A stretch of DNA of 64,000 nt, from NCBI GenBank assembly GCA_932521035.1, contig OW051494.1:4884001-4948000 (forward strand), written 5' to 3'. Shown here one piece after another: positions 26,928 to 39,702 of this stretch. Below the pieces are notes generated by a model that worked only from the letters and a program-made list of their open reading frames with translations, searched no databases and was not told where the DNA came from. The position numbers were made by a program, and so were the translations under genes. The stretch comes from Oscheius dolichura (lineage: Eukaryota; Nematoda; Chromadorea; Rhabditida; Rhabditidae). The stretch's first letter is position 1. Each line of letters starts with the position of its first letter.

Positions 26928-29900
26928 TTATCGTATTTCTTTGACTAAAAGTTGAAGGGCTTGAACATGCTTTCGTGCAGCATTCAGTATGCGTTGGCAG
27001 TCGTGTCGCTCGGCCATTTCTAAAACTTCGTTTTCGAAAATTTGTTTCAAACCATACCATTAAAAAACTTGATCATATCAGTGAAGTCCATATTGTTTGA
27101 GACAATGACATCATGATAGTTCGTTATTAAGGCCAGCGCGAAAAACAACGGAAAGTTCTGAGTGACGGTTCGTCGGGCACTCCATATGCTCTCCCACACT
27201 TTGTAAGTGTTCTCATAAGACAATTCTAAAACAGAAGATGAGGATGATTAGCAGTTTACCTCGTTTGAAGTCGAGCAAAAACCAGCGGTAGCTGAAGTAA
27301 AGATGTGTGCAGTCGGAAGAGGAGGAAGTGAGCATTGTGAAGATCTGAGGATCCACGACTTGGATAAGAGACCGCAGATTGGAAAGACACTGATCCATGC
27401 CGCTTCTCTGGGGGAAATTGTCCCTCAGCCGTATCATTATGATGGTGAAGCACTCGAGAGCTAGGGCTTCGTCTTCAAAGACGACCAGAAGGGGGGCCAG
27501 GATGTCGCACATGCCCTGGATGTACCCTTCCTCCAGATTCCGCCTCACATAAGTGCACATCACGCGTCGGAGACTCTCCAAGTTTTCCTTATTCGAAAAG
27601 AAGAACAGGTTCCTGTCGCACCGTTCCACATCCTTGTCTATTCTATGGAGATTTGTCGTGAACTGCGACAAGAGCGTCTCCCCGGCATCCTAAAGTATCA
27701 ATTCCACCCGGCCAGCCCGACTCTCTACCTTTTCTTCAGGTTCGAAGACGTCGCTGACGACGGAGGAGTCCCTGGGAGGCGGCGAGAGTTTCCTCATCCG
27801 AGCAGCGATAAAAGCTTCTTCGTCCTGCTTGCGGACCTGAGCCTCTAGAACACGCCACTCCTCGACGTTCTCTCTGGAAATGGCCATGATTACGGCGGGA
27901 GAGAGGGGGCACCTGTAGTGTGCGGTGAAGGCGGAAGTCTTCGGTTCGGGCTCCTCGTCCCAGGCGAACAGCCGGAGCAGATAGGGCCAGGCCTGTCTCC
28001 GCAATTCCTTCGTGTTGGCCCCCTCGATCCCCCTCCAGTAGATCCTCCGTACAAATTCCCGCTCCAGTTCCTCCTGAAAGTCCTCTGTCTCTCTCCGAGG
28101 CGTCGTTCAACTACCGTTTTCAGTTCCCTACACCGTTTCCAGAACTCCTCGTCCACGGGGGCTACGGTCTCCTCGCTGCCGTCGAGTTCCACCGGCTCCA
28201 CCAGGTTCACGAGGTGTTTCCGAATAGTCCGGAGGTGTCGGACGTAGGACAGCCCTGAAAGTCTTCCTGCCGGTTTTCCCTGTTATTGCCTACATCCATA
28301 GAAAGCCCTGGCCAGGATTTGATGTCTCACTGATTGACAGGCTTTATCCAGCTGCGAACTGAAATGCCCTTTTCTCGATGATTCGTGGCGAAACCCACTT
28401 GACGAGACTGTCGACGTTGTCCGAAACGTATGGCGACGCCGGGAGGGACATGCTGCAAGGAGGTCGGATGGGGGGAGGACAGGGACTGACCACTTGTCGT
28501 CATTCCCGTTGGCCTGGGGTGAAAGGGGCTCGGGCACGGCGTGGCTGTTCCCCGTCTGTACGATCCGGAAGACGTAGTCCATGAAGATGGTGGCCGTAGT
28601 CGCTGTAGAGCGTTTCCGAAGACGGGGTAGTATTTTCTCTGAATGTGGCTGGATGAGGCCCGTCTCGGAGGCTAGAACCCTTTGCTTCACTCATCCAGAG
28701 GGGTGGGTCGAGGCGGAGAGCAGGGGCCAGAGCGTTTTCCAGCGCCCCGAGGAGGGCAGCGGCACATGTCCCGATGGGCAGCTGGAGGGGCGGCGACTGG
28801 ACCCCTTCACAGTCCACCAAAGTTAGCTTGGCCGGCGATCCCTCATCTAAACCAGCAGATTAAGGGCCCTCATGGGGAAGACAACCTCTCTGATGGAGGT
28901 GGAGGTAGATTATGTCGCTGAGGTCTATGTGAAGTGTCTGCTTCCACAGCCACTGGGCCTCGGTCTCCTTGATGGTCGCTGACGACGGCTGGGACGACGC
29001 GTGCATCAACTGGTTCGGCGTCCACCTCAGGGACAGGCCGCCCTCGTAGTGTTTGTGCAGGGACAGGTACCCTAGGGCAGTGTGGCCTCCTCTCCGTGGC
29101 CACCCTACCTTTGATGATATCGTCTCCGCTGCCGGCCAGACAGACGCCGTTCTTGCCGTAGACGAGGGACGACTTGAAGTTGTGGTGGAGCGAGTAAACA
29201 TAGTCCCGGCTGGTGGACCCCCGCTCCTGGCTCACCAGACTGCTGCTCTGTCTTTGTACCTCAAGATGGCTACTGTAAGTGGGGAGAGGGGCGGATACTG
29301 TAAGGGGGTGACGGGTGGAAGTGGAGACGACGGGGGTCCGGGGCCCGCGGTCGACGAGGTCCTCCGCCGTGACTTCATTTGTTCCTGAGGCCATTCTTTT
29401 GTATGTCACAGCACATGGGCCTACTGAAAAAAGGCTTGGATTGGGGTAATTATCAGAGAAGGTGGAGAGGGCACCCTCCCGGCCAAGTTGTGCTCCGGAA
29501 GGGAGTTTGACCTAGATTTTTAATTGTAGTAGCATGGCTGGCTAATTAGTTCTCGAAAATATTGACAACAATCCAGGGAAAGCGGTCGAGAGGAGGTCAG
29601 AAGGAGTGTGGCATTTGTGGACCAGGATGAACGGGATAAACGGGGCCACGCCTGGGCTGGCCTTTATGCCTGGCGCCTAGATCGATTCCCGCCTCTTCAG
29701 AAGCAAAACGAAACACAGCCAGGAGGTAGCGGAAACGAGTGTTAATTCCCCCGCTGACTCTCTCTCACTTTCTCTCTCCTTGTTCCCAGAATATTTTTAG
29801 AGAGAAATTTTGAAGGCGATTTGTCCGGCTGTCTGCCATTGTTGCCGGGTAACAACAACAAAACTCACGCAGCAAAGCAGCCAGCATCCCACTCTTGGAC

Positions 29901-30696
29901 CTGTCCAGCATCAGCGCCGAGTGTTCATAGAGCAACCTCATCCTGAAGCTCATTTATCGGCGGCCCTTGGACAGACAGACTGCTTGGAACCACCGATGAA
30001 TACAACGATGTCATAGAGGATCCTCTCGTGGAGAGCCTCCCGAATCCAGATCAAATGAGCTGCCGGCGAAGACGGCACCGGCAACTCCTTCATCCTCTTG
30101 AGCACCTGCTCCGCCTGGACACAGTTCTTGGCGGCCGAGTGGAGCAGGGCCATCGAGGAGTTGCACCCGAAGAGACCGAACAGTCGTCGACGGAGACCGT
30201 CCATCAGACAAGCCTCCACCGAGGCTGAAATCCCCTTTCTCAGGAGAACGAGCCAATCCCATTATCCGGCGCCCTTTCCTCTACTTACCGCATAACTGCA
30301 TGACGTATGACGACTGAGTGTCGAGGGCCTTCCGGGAGGCAGCCTCGGACATGATCAGTTTCACCTGAACTTGGTGGTTACCGTAGCCCCGACAGGCTGA
30401 CCTCCTTCTTGACATTCTGTATCAGCTGGGCCTTGTGAATGTCCAGCTCGTCCGGCTCTGTCTCGTCCACCGAGGCCACACTGCCGTTCCTCGTCTTCCT
30501 CTCCGCGCTGTCCACCCTGGCAATAAACCGTCTATTCAGTCCCCCCGGCCACCTACTTTCCCCAGGCGTTCTTTCTCTCCTTCAATGGTCTGTTGTTATC
30601 GGTGAGGCCGGTCACCCACTCCACGATGGAACTTCGTCGACGAGAACGGACAGCTGGACGAGGCACGTCGCGGGACGAGCAGGGCTCCGCGTGCAT
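26928..30696 (-). CDS. tbc-8: SGSM/TBC-8-type Rab GAP (RUN, PH-like, TBC domains)
   Basis: SGSM proteins bind Rap/Rab GTPases and act in neuronal vesicle traffic; C. elegans tbc-8 works in dense-core vesicle release. The start [19 protein letters not shown] lies behind a CCTTTCAG acceptor. The RUN domain spans LIQNVKKE joined to [15 protein letters not shown], then [16 protein letters not shown], with [18 protein letters not shown]. The PH-like part has [19 protein letters not shown]. The TBC domain has [17 protein letters not shown], the arginine finger in [13 protein letters not shown], the glutamine finger in [15 protein letters not shown], and [10 protein letters not shown]. It ends [20 protein letters not shown]. 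Third codon positions are GC-rich, unlike the preceding genes. An apparent second set of ORFs on both strands is shadow. Confidence 0.92.
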
Positions 30697-32610
30697 CTGC
30701 CCTGAAAGGCTGTTTGGTCGAAAGAGAGAGGCACATGTTGATATTTGGCGGTATGAATAAGAATGTGGGGAATAAATTGCTGCTTTATAAGGGAAAAACG
30801 AGAACTCCCCCGCGACACCGTGTGATTAGGACACTCTGTGGAAGTTCAAGGATTATCCTTTGAAGGGAAGGCGAGGGGAGAAGGCCTCGGATTTGAGTGG
30901 CCAGGAGGCGGAATCCAATTTGGCGAGAGATCGTGGGAATACTGTAACTGAGTCACTGCTCAAAAAGAGACCAAACAACAGAAAAATTATGGGGACAGGG
31001 TGTTTAATTGGGGGGAAATCTGTCGGTAAGGGACCAGAACATCAAGGAGCAAAGATCTGGACGAAGAGGAAGAGACAGGATGCGGAGGAAACACGGCGGG
31101 TGAGCACGGGAAGAGGTTGAATGGCACAGGAAACGGCCACTTCCGGGAACTCGCGTGAACGCCAAAAGAACAAAGAAAAGGCGAGAAGCCCGGAGGAAAG
31201 GCTTCCCACGCCAAGAGGAGGACGGAGAGCCGCGAGATTAATTAGACATTTTCCGGGAAGATGATGTACCGGAAATACAGGGGACGGGGGGAGGAGGGGG
31301 ACGAGTCAATTGGCGGCATAATGCCGGCAAAGGAAGCGGTAAATAAACGAACAGAGGAAAGATAAATGGACGGGAGCTGGTCCTTGGTCGGGCGAAGACC
31401 CTCCCAAACACGGTCAGAATATGTAAAAGTTTACTAATGAGCCGGCGACTCGTCCGGAATTATTCAGGAGGACAGACTGGCAGCCAGTTAAAAGGAGGAG
31501 GAGATCTGTTTACAGGGAGACAGAAGTCGGCATAATTAGCCACAAAGGTCTTCATCAGGCCCACGCGCGGGTAAAAAAAACGAGGCAAAAAGATTGTTTT
31601 GCCCCTATCACACGGGCACTTGCGAGAATTCTATGGCGTGTGAAGATGTCCTATATATTTTGTGTTAAGGGGGAGAAGCACCTCATTAGCTTTGTTTCCG
31701 CACTCAATCTCAGCCAACAACAGCTTTTTGTGTGTTCTTCTGGCACGGAAGCTGACGGCCAATTCCGGGCCGATGATGGCTGAAATTGGAGTCAGCCTGG
31801 CTCAGCTGGCCACTCAACAAAACGTCTTTTTAAAGGAAAGAGACGCCATTAAGACGAAGATGGACGAGAGAGAGGTTACTGTAGGAGATCGTGGTAGGAG
31901 AGACTGAAAACATGGAAGACATCATGCCGAAAACAGCGAAGCACGGTCGGATTAGGAAGGGGATCACTTTCGAGGGTGGCCGGGTGACGAATCCGTCCAG
32001 ATCGGGACAGGATTACTCGTTCTTGTAAGGGCACCCGTTTGCATTCTTTCCTTTTCCGCAGGTAATGTTCGATTGCAGCTGTCCATTTCTAAAAATGGCC
32101 GATTTGACGCTGATAAAGTCGGCGGTTGGCAGAAATGCAAACGAGGCTGACGGAGGTAATCGCTCATCGGGGGAATAATGGCCTTTATGAAAAAGCCTTG
32201 GGGAAGGGACAGGGAGGAGCCACGGGCCGGGGGATACCGGCCGGGAGGGCAGAGTCCAACCACCCGATGAAACATTCATCCACTCGTGTTCTAGAGGTTT
32301 GGTTTAGACCTTTAATCGGTTCGACGAAGCAGGTGGGCAGCGAGAATTGGGTTGTTTCACGGGTCGGCCGGGTGGGGGAACGTCATCGTCTCCGGGAAGG
32401 GTTCTATTCGACCTCGCCGACTAATGAGGGACTGGTGAAGCGTGGGAAAAGTGAGCTGGTTGTGGTGGCCGGCAGGGCTGACGTCACCTCTAATGTGGTT
32501 ATCCCCGGGAAGCCTTGGAGTGCCGAAGCAGATTACCCACAAACAAGACTTAGCCGGGGGATTACACGGCTCCATTCAGTGGTGAAGGCACCCCGCTAGC
32601 GGTCGCTGAT
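30697..32610. other. GC-rich intergenic region upstream of two divergent genes
   Basis: 1.9 kb lie between the SGSM and REEP starts. Scattered homeodomain-like TAATTA cores occur (for example near 31,230 and 31,533), but nothing else recognisable. Several short ORFs look like chance reading in GC-rich DNA. CCCGCTAG ends 11 nt before the REEP ATG and may be a trans-splice acceptor. It probably holds promoters and enhancers of both genes. Confidence 0.45.
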
Positions 32611-33131
32611 ATGGAAGAAATCATCGGTCAACTCAATAGATTTGTGCACGAACGTGAACATTTTACGGCGCGCTACATCGATGCCGTCAGCCAGTCGACG
32701 GGCCAGCCGGCAGATGTCATCGCCAAGTTTGGAGCTGCCTTCTTCGTGCTGGTGGCGCTCCTCCACCCCAATGCCCACTTCATCGTCAACCTGCTCATCG
32801 TGATCACCATCCTCCTGCTCACCTACATCTATCGCAACGAACGGCCCAACAGGGACCACCTCCTCGTCCTGTGGTAACACCTCCGCCGCCGGCCAACTTC
32901 GTCCATTCCAGGCTCTGCTTCTCTGTGCTGACGCTCTTCGACCGCGTCTTCGAGGCCATCCCCCTCTACTACGTGGCCAAGGTGGCCCTCCTCCTGCTGC
33001 TATTCCTTCGTCCCGTCCGCGCCGTCTCCCCCATCAAGGCCCACCTCTTCAACATGAGGATCTTCACGCCGGGAGTCGAGGTCAATACAAACTCCGATGT
33101 GTCTATGTCCATCAGGCCCCCGACCAAGTGA
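32611..33131 (+). CDS. REEP/Yop1-like ER-shaping membrane protein
   Basis: DP1/Yop1/REEP5 proteins bend tubular ER membranes. Two exons (32,611-32,873 and 32,912-33,131) are joined across a 38-nt intron, giving about 160 residues. The N-terminus MEEIIGQLNRFVHEREHFTA is followed by two hydrophobic hairpin-type segments: FGAAFFVLVALLHPNAHFIV with LLIVITILLLTYIY, and FSVLTLFDRVFEAIPLYYVA with KVALLLLLFL. The order and the LFDRVFEAIPLYYVAK segment resemble REEP5/6. The usual YPAY motif is replaced, so this is a divergent member. PRA1-type proteins are a weaker alternative. Confidence 0.7.
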
Positions 33132-33267
33132 TTCGTGGCACCCAGCTAATAAACAAAGCCACCGGTTCGGTTCAGTGTCGGAATAGATTATTTATACAGT
33201 GGGGAAAGCACCAAAGTAACTGGCCGAAAGTGAGGATTATCACAGGAGGAGGAGTGCCGCGGGGAGA

Positions 33268-33806
33268 TCAGCAGACTTTGGAGTCGATGTACTCCTGAGT
33301 CATCTCGTCGATGTCGCGAACCTCGAGATTCTAAATTCCTGGTTAGGGCCATTTCGTGTAGTTTACCTTGGTCAGCTCACACTCCTTGACTAGATTGTTG
33401 CGACTCCCGGCGTAGAGCATCTGGAGGTCGGGATTGCAGCCGAGGGGACTGTAGAAGATGAGACACATGGGGAAAGTCGTCCTCCCGTCGGCCAGTTTCT
33501 TCGTGTAGCTCAAAAGGACAAATCGCGGCTGTTGCTCCGGCAGTTCGGCGCAAATCTCCTCAAGGGAACAGTCGTCCAGCTCCTCGTCGACTTTCATCAG
33601 CTGGGCGTCCTTGTCTACTTTCACTTAAAAGGGGATTGTGAATGAAGGGCAGGCGAGTAACCGACCGATGATGGCATTCATCGTCTCGCTCTTCGAGAAG
33701 CGGAACTGTCGAAGGCGCTCCTTGAGGTCGTCGGGGATAGTGCATATCTGGAGGGTGCCGCTCTGAATTGGGTTGTTTTGATTAGAACAAAAAAGAAACG
33801 GACCAT
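33268..33806 (-). CDS. gmf: Glia maturation factor (ADF-homology actin regulator)
   Basis: GMF binds Arp2/3 and debranches actin. The likely first exon is just ATG before the donor GTCCGT. It joins AGCGGCACC to give MSGTLQICTIPDDLKERLRQ, which lines up with vertebrate MSESLVVCDV. Following exons give FRFSKSETMNAIIG, then VKVDKDAQLMKVDEELDDC, ELPEQQPRFVLLSYTKKLAD, LIFYSPLGCNPDLQMLYAGS (the hallmark CxPxxQMMYAGSK-like motif) and ELTKNLEVRDIDEMTQEYI. The product is about 140 residues, the family's normal length. The FBXO42-like gene ends 143 bp upstream on the same strand. Confidence 0.92.
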
Positions 33807-33949
33807 GCTGGGAGAGGAAGAGATAAGAGGAGACCCTGGAACGGCGATTAGTCAGAACACCAAAAACAGAGATACGAACCGAGGAACAATACGACAGCGC
33901 GGAGGAGAGGATAGCCATAACTCTTTACTCTTATGTACACGGGGAATGA

Positions 33950-36313
33950 TCACTGTCGACTCGTAGAGGGGAGGTTGGCACTGGGCCCAGAGGACATCAT
34001 CATGTACGTCACCTGCGGGATCTCGGCCTTGGGCAACTCGCCGCCGTGGATGACAACCTGAACAGTCTCTCGTCCGGCAGTGAGGACAGCCCTACCTCCG
34101 CTCGAGTGGCACAAATGGCGAAATCGTGGAGGGTAGGAGGACAGAAGTAGTGGCTTCGTCCTTCTTCGTATTTAATCTCCGTTATGTCGTCAGGGGACCA
34201 GTTGGACTTGAGAGGGATGAGGGCCGAGTAGGAGACTAGGTGTGGCTGGGGCTGGAGGATGTCAACCGGCGGATTGGGGCGACGTCTACGTACAAAGAGG
34301 GGACGGGGCCCTTTCCTCCCTTCTGAAACCTCCAGTGCATAGTGTTCTCTCTGACATACGAAGTTCTTGGGCATATCGGGCAAAGAAGAAGTCCACGGCT
34401 CGGCTGGCCAAGGAGATGAGCCACGGAGTATCGACGGCCTCCATCTCCGGATCTGCGCTTCCTCTCCTCCAAATTCTGACTGTTATTTTCGTTGGTTCCA
34501 GTCCACTAAAGAAACGTAAAAGCGGAGGGATAGCCAAACCGTTTAACGAGCTGGAAGATGGAGAGCAGGTCCTTAATTTCGACGTGGACTCCCCACTGGT
34601 CGAAGGAGAAACTTTCTCGCTCCGAAATGGTCGGGGTGTCACTATTCCGTTTCCAGGCCACTTCCAACTCGTCCTGGATGGCCCGTATCAGCCGGAGCCC
34701 AAACAGGGCGTGTCGACCACAACGGCCGTCCACGAAGATTTCCACCTCGGCGGGGTCGACGTCGGGAGAAAGGTTGTTCTCGACTTGTGCCCTCTGAACC
34801 GTGTTGAACAAAAAGAACAGAAAGGGGCAGACCTCTCGCTGGAAATACAAACTGGGCAGACCGACGGTGACCAGCCGGACGAAGCCCTGCCCGTAGATGG
34901 GGACCACTTTGGCGAAGTCGCTGTTTCTATGTCTCGACGGCCCTACTCTCTTCAGACACTCGAACCACTTTCCAATTGCCTGTAAACCGCGCTGCTGAAA
35001 ATATCAAAAAAGAACTAACGGGAACGATCCTCCAGGTCCACGACTTTCCTTCGGGATTCTCCGGATCATAGCTGATGATCACGCCCACATGCCTTCTGCT
35101 CGGAGCGAGTCCGTCTCCTAGGAGGAGCAAGTGGCCGGGTTTCAATACAACCAGCGAACTCGACTCTGCCCCGTATCTAGGATTATTTAGAAGGGGAACA
35201 GGGCACTGTTTACATTGGAAACTCGGTAGAAACCCTCTCCGGACCATTTATGGCAAACTCGTCGGGAACGCCGGGGAGACGGGGGACGAACCACCGTAAC
35301 TTTTTCAGGTTGAGTACACTGAACGAGAAATGAAGAGGAGACTATGGATACGTACCGGAATGTGGTGTTGAGGGTGTAGAGGTTTAGTGTGCCCCCAAAA
35401 GTAATAAACAAATTGCCGGCGACAACTGCCGAGTGGCCGAAGAGCGATGGCGACTCGTTTATCGGAACCACCTGAAACAGAAGGCTCTTTCCCTATACAA
35501 AAAGATGAAACCTTTCGCCAGGAATTTTTCTTTGGACTGAAAAAGTGGAGTTCGTTTGTATTCGGATTGGCCAGCATCCGAGTCTGCCTGGGTATGGGAC
35601 GACGGCCACCGAACAGCAATATCTCATCCTGGAGGAGGATTAGATGAGAGAGAGGGCGCCTACGTTGTAGAGGGCCATGGAGGAGCCGCATTTTGGCAGG
35701 GGGTAGGGGGTGGAGGTGACGCAGACCCGGGAGAGTGCCATCGTCGCCTGAATCTTATTTTTCTCCGCGTGCCAAATAACCCCACAAGGTCGAGCTTCCA
35801 GAGATCATTGAAGCAGGCGCTGTTGTATTCCTCGTCGTATACCCGCGGGGCGCCGTCCTCGTCCGTCGTGCCGTCCTTCGCTGTCCTCCCGCCGAATATG
35901 TAGACGGCCCCCACGGCCTCGTGGTAGATCATCGAGTGACTCACTCGGGGAGCCATCCGGTCCTCCGCCTTCTTCTCCTCGCAGAAACGGTGCCTGTATC
36001 CCATTGAATAGAGACGGTAAAATATCGGCTACCAGATGAAGTTGGATGACTTCCGTAGCCGAGAGTCGAGGAGAATCTCCCCATAGTTGACCAGGTCGTC
36101 GAACCGCCCCGATGGCACCGCGTTTTGCAAACTTCTTATCTCGTCATAGCTAGAAGTTCCTAGTGAGACACTGAAAAATATAAAGATAAACCGTAGATAG
36201 GAGAAGATCTTCTGGGCGGCCGGTTCAGGTATCCTGTTGAAATCGAAGAAGCGTGGCTCGTACCGTCGACTGGGACCCGGCTCATCCTCCACACCCATCC
36301 TGAAACCGGTCAT
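33950..36313 (-). CDS. F-box/Kelch protein, FBXO42-like, with unrecognised C-terminal region
   Basis: FBXO42 is an SCF substrate receptor with Kelch repeats. The start MTGFRMGVEDEPGPSRRYEP leads to an F-box (RIPEPAAQKIFSYL, joined across a 42-nt in-frame intron to YDEIRSLQNAVPSG). Kelch blades follow: RVSHSMIYHEAVGAVYIFGG, CFNDLWKLDL, ILLQDEILLFGGRRP, ELHFFSPKKNSWRK and PGHLLLLGDG. After SWTWRIVP the frame continues into about 300 residues I cannot assign, including FAKVVPIYGQGFVRLVTVG, VEIFVDGRCGRHALFG, FFFARYAQEL and a Pro/Arg-rich stretch, with the stop at 33,950. Splice phases allow one long protein, but a second, co-transcribed gene in the 33,950-34,990 part cannot be excluded. Confidence 0.68.
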
Positions 36314-36631
36314 TCGAGTGCATCCCTCTATTGTCTCTCGTGGAAAGAGGGTAACAAGCGGTTTATGGTATGGGGAAGGAAAGCGGCGGAGGGCACAATG
36401 CGCGTCCCTTCCGTTTCTAGAAATTTATTGGCAGGATAATTCTGCCCATCCTCAACTTTCTGTAACGTGTCAAAATAATTGAAAAAGGCGATACTATTTC
36501 CGTCCGGAGGTGGCCGTTAAAGGTTTGTTTGTCAGTGGGGCACGGGAGCGTCGGCCGATTCAAATTGATTTTTTGCGGGTGCCCGCTCGTTCGCGCCTTT
36601 CGTTCCCAACCGTAACGGATAATTTCAGGAG
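36314..36631. promoter_or_regulatory. Divergent promoter region, FBXO42-like / KANSL2-like
   Basis: 318 bp between opposed starts. AATTTCAG ends 3 nt before the KANSL2-like ATG, a probable trans-splice acceptor. No other element is identified. Confidence 0.45.
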
Positions 36632-39604
36632 ATGGCCATCGACGAGGGTCCTCCTTCTCAGTATTTGACGGCCAAGGGCAGTTCCTACTGTCTGGTGGCC
36701 AACGACTGCGATCGGAATATCTACGGCCAGTGCAACTACATAGCCAACCGAACCCTCCTGCGCTGTCCCCAGATCAGGCGGAAAGATGATCTCCTGAGGA
36801 ATGGTGGCCAATGTGACCAGGTACTCTGCCTGTCCTCTGATTGAGTCCGTTCTTTCAGCATCTGGCCCTCCGGTCGGCCATAAAGGAGCGATTCGAGAGA
36901 GATACAATAGTGTTGAAGAGTAGCTGCCCACCCCGCTCTCCCCACTCTCGAAAATTCACTCGGACAGTGAAATCTGACCAAATTATTGTGTCAGTTGAGT
37001 AGATGACCAGTTACAGTGTCTGTTTAGAAACCAGGACGCCGCCTTGTTGCCGAACAGCCAATGGGCCAGCGAGCAGGTCGACGCCGTGTATAAAAACGCG
37101 GCCACCGAATATTTCCCCTTCCCGTAGGCCAGGAGGATAACATTTAATGGGAATGTTCAGGTCGACAGACGTCATGTCCGAGAAGGAGTACGCCTTGCAT
37201 CAGATCGTCCTGCTCAAAAGAGAGATCGACTGCCTCAAAATGGAGAAGAAGCGTATGGAACTACAGTCGGCCTATTTCGACAAAGGTAGTGCTGGAGGCG
37301 ATTGAAGACGTCGTCTGTTCAGATAAGAGACGGAAGAAACGGAAGCACGAGAGTGTCGATGTGGTGAACCAGGGAAGAGAAGAGGACACGCCCGTCAAGC
37401 CGAAGAAGGTCTGTCTCCATGGCCAGTCAGATGAGGAAGTGGTGAAACTGGTCGTGGAGAGGTTGGTGCGCTCTGCCACGGAAGAGAGAGAGACGAAGGA
37501 GGAGACAGAAGGAGACTCGTCATGCCCCAAGGCCGCCCTCCCCGGTTCGGATTACTGTATTCGACGTGAGTTTGCGTCCTTCCTTCTTATTAAAATGCCT
37601 TTCAGACGTCCAAAGTTCACCGAAGCCGCCCCAGTTCCAAAAGTGTAAAGACTGTGACGGCTTTGTTTTGGAAGAAGTCGCCGAGGGAACTGATGGGTTC
37701 TGTCCGACTCACAAATACTTGAAACGAAAACCAGTAAAGCCGACGATAGCCGAGGTGAAATTGGGAGACGACGAGGAGATGTACTCGGACGGGGAGTTTA
37801 TCACGGACGCCGACATACGGGGGCCGGCACCAAAGAAGACGCGACGGCCGATGCTCAAGGGCCAGGTCTCCTTCAGCAGTGTCAACCCGAGCGGCATCAT
37901 GTACCGGCGCTACTCCAGTTCAATGTGAGTTGACGGAAATTACGAGGCAGACGAACCCGCTTTAGACCGGCGGGACCCATGCCGGACGCAGCTCGTTGTC
38001 GCCCGTTCCAGAGGGCCTACTTCCCCCCGAAGCCCCCGACCAGGCCCAGTATCCCCTATGCACACGTGAGTCTACCATCACCTCCTTTTTAGCTCCAACT
38101 GTTTAGCTCCAACCCACCAGGCCGGCCGTTCCTCTTTCACGTCCTCCGCCGGGGCTGGCCAATGCCCGAATGGCTCTCACACAGCAGCCATTCCGTAAGT
38201 AGACCCTAGTAGTTGGAGAATCCCTTTCCTTAATTTAGAGAAGCCTGTGGGTGTGCAGAGGATCGTGACCCAGGACAGACAGCGCAACCGCCTGCAGCAG
38301 GAGGAGGACATGAAGGCGGCGGCCAGCATCGCAGACGGCATCGAGAGCGAAGAAGGACGCCCAGTGCCAGGCCAGCCCATCCAGTACCGGGTGGTGAAGA
38401 CGGGCGCCACACGGACCCTCTCCAGGAGTAGGTTACAACCAACATCTAACTGACAGATGTTATAGTTCCGTCGAACTCGTACCGACCGCCGAGCCAGATA
38501 TCCGCCGCCTCTCTGGCCATGGACATTGCCAACCTGCCAGAGGACGTGAAGAATCAGCCGTTGGGCGCTGTCCTCCGAAAAGGGCTCATCCCCGCCTCGA
38601 TGATGAGGCCAGGGCCATCCTCGTTGACTTCCTCCTACAATTCCGGATATGCCGCCAATCGGCCCAGAATGCCAGTCCAAACGACCATTCGCAAGCCAGA
38701 CGTGGGTTTCTCCTCTCTCATCCTCTAGGATGCCAATTGCAGACCCCAATGAGCAGCAGTGTGTTGACGGGACTCGTCCGAACCGTGCCTGCCCCCAACT
38801 CTGCCCAACGCCACCAGATTGCCTCTGTCGATTTCCCTACAGTCCGTCGTCAAGCAGCCGTTCCCCCTCATCGAATAGTTCAACGTCCCCCGGCTCCGTC
38901 AGCTCCACAGATGACCGGTGCGCCTCGTCCAGTCCAACAAGCTGCTCCAGCTGTAAGGATGTATTCGTATCACAACATATCAAATTCAGCCTCGAGTCAT
39001 TCCTCTAGAGCGTGAAAGTGAAGCGGCAGATGCTCCCGCGAAGGCAATCTTCGCATCCGCGCACAGGCCAGGCCCTCTCCTCGACGACTTTGTCACAGAA
39101 TTGGTTGACGCCGGAAAGGTGCCCGATATGAGTCGTCCCGTGCTGCCGCAGCCAGTCCAACCGCAGCCTCAGGCCCCGGAAGAGAAACCGGATCTCCTGA
39201 GGAAGAAGACGCGCCCCTCTCTACCACTGCCCAAGGTAATCCGTTTCATCGAACACAGGAGTCAAGCTTTTCAGGTGCCGAATGTCCTCAGCAGATCGAA
39301 GGCCAAGACGATCCCCTCCCATGCGGCTCCCGTAAGAGAGACCAGCTTCTTCACAAAGATGTCTGTGTTTCAGTCCCAGGCTCCTTCGACTTCAGCGGCT
39401 TCCGCCAATCCTGCCCCAGTTGCACCGGTCTCTGGTCCTAGTACTAGTCGGGCCGTCCTTGTAGAGCCGCCGAAGAAGAAGGAGAAGCTGGCTCCTCGCC
39501 AGGGACAGCGTCGAAGTTCCCGTCTGGATAAGTCCGCTGAAGCCAACGATCTGCCCGACCCACTGAGTCTACTGGCCGACGTGTCCGCTGCCGTCCGAGA
39601 GTAG
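36632..39604 (+). CDS. kansl2: KANSL2/INO80D-like zinc-finger protein with long Pro/Ser-rich tail
   Basis: KANSL2 is a subunit of the NSL histone acetyltransferase complex. The first C3H-c-C3H-type finger is visible in YCLVANDCDRN, GQCNYIANRTLLRCP and QCDQHLALRS. A coiled, basic middle (LKREIDCLKMEKKRMELQS) follows. The second finger is SCPKAALPGSDYCIRH, FQKCKDCDGFVLEE and GFCPTHKYLKR. Splice sites then carry the frame into a tail with PTIAEVKLGDDEEMYSDGEF, VTQDRQRNRLQQEEDMKAAA, AMDIANLPEDVKNQPLGAVL and many Pro-Ser-rich stretches to the stop at 39,604. The tail does not look like vertebrate KANSL2. It could in part be a separate gene, but no internal start or polyA site forces that. Confidence 0.72.
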
Positions 39605-39702
39605 ACAAATGTTTATTGATGTTTCAGTTATTTTTACAATAAAAAAGGTTATTTTGCACCGGAAGGGAACCCGGAATGGAGTGGGGAAGTCACCGGGACC
39701 AG

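Noticed and set aside
27645-29409. Many overlapping ORFs on both strands of the SGSM region
   Set aside because: They are shadows produced by GC-rich coding DNA. Only the minus-strand frame with RUN, PH-like and TBC motifs matches a family.
36165-36215. Apparent 21-nt intron in the F-box of the FBXO42-like gene
   Set aside because: Using the later acceptor TTCTAG gives a 42-nt in-frame intron and a better F-box (IFSYLRYDEIRSLQ).
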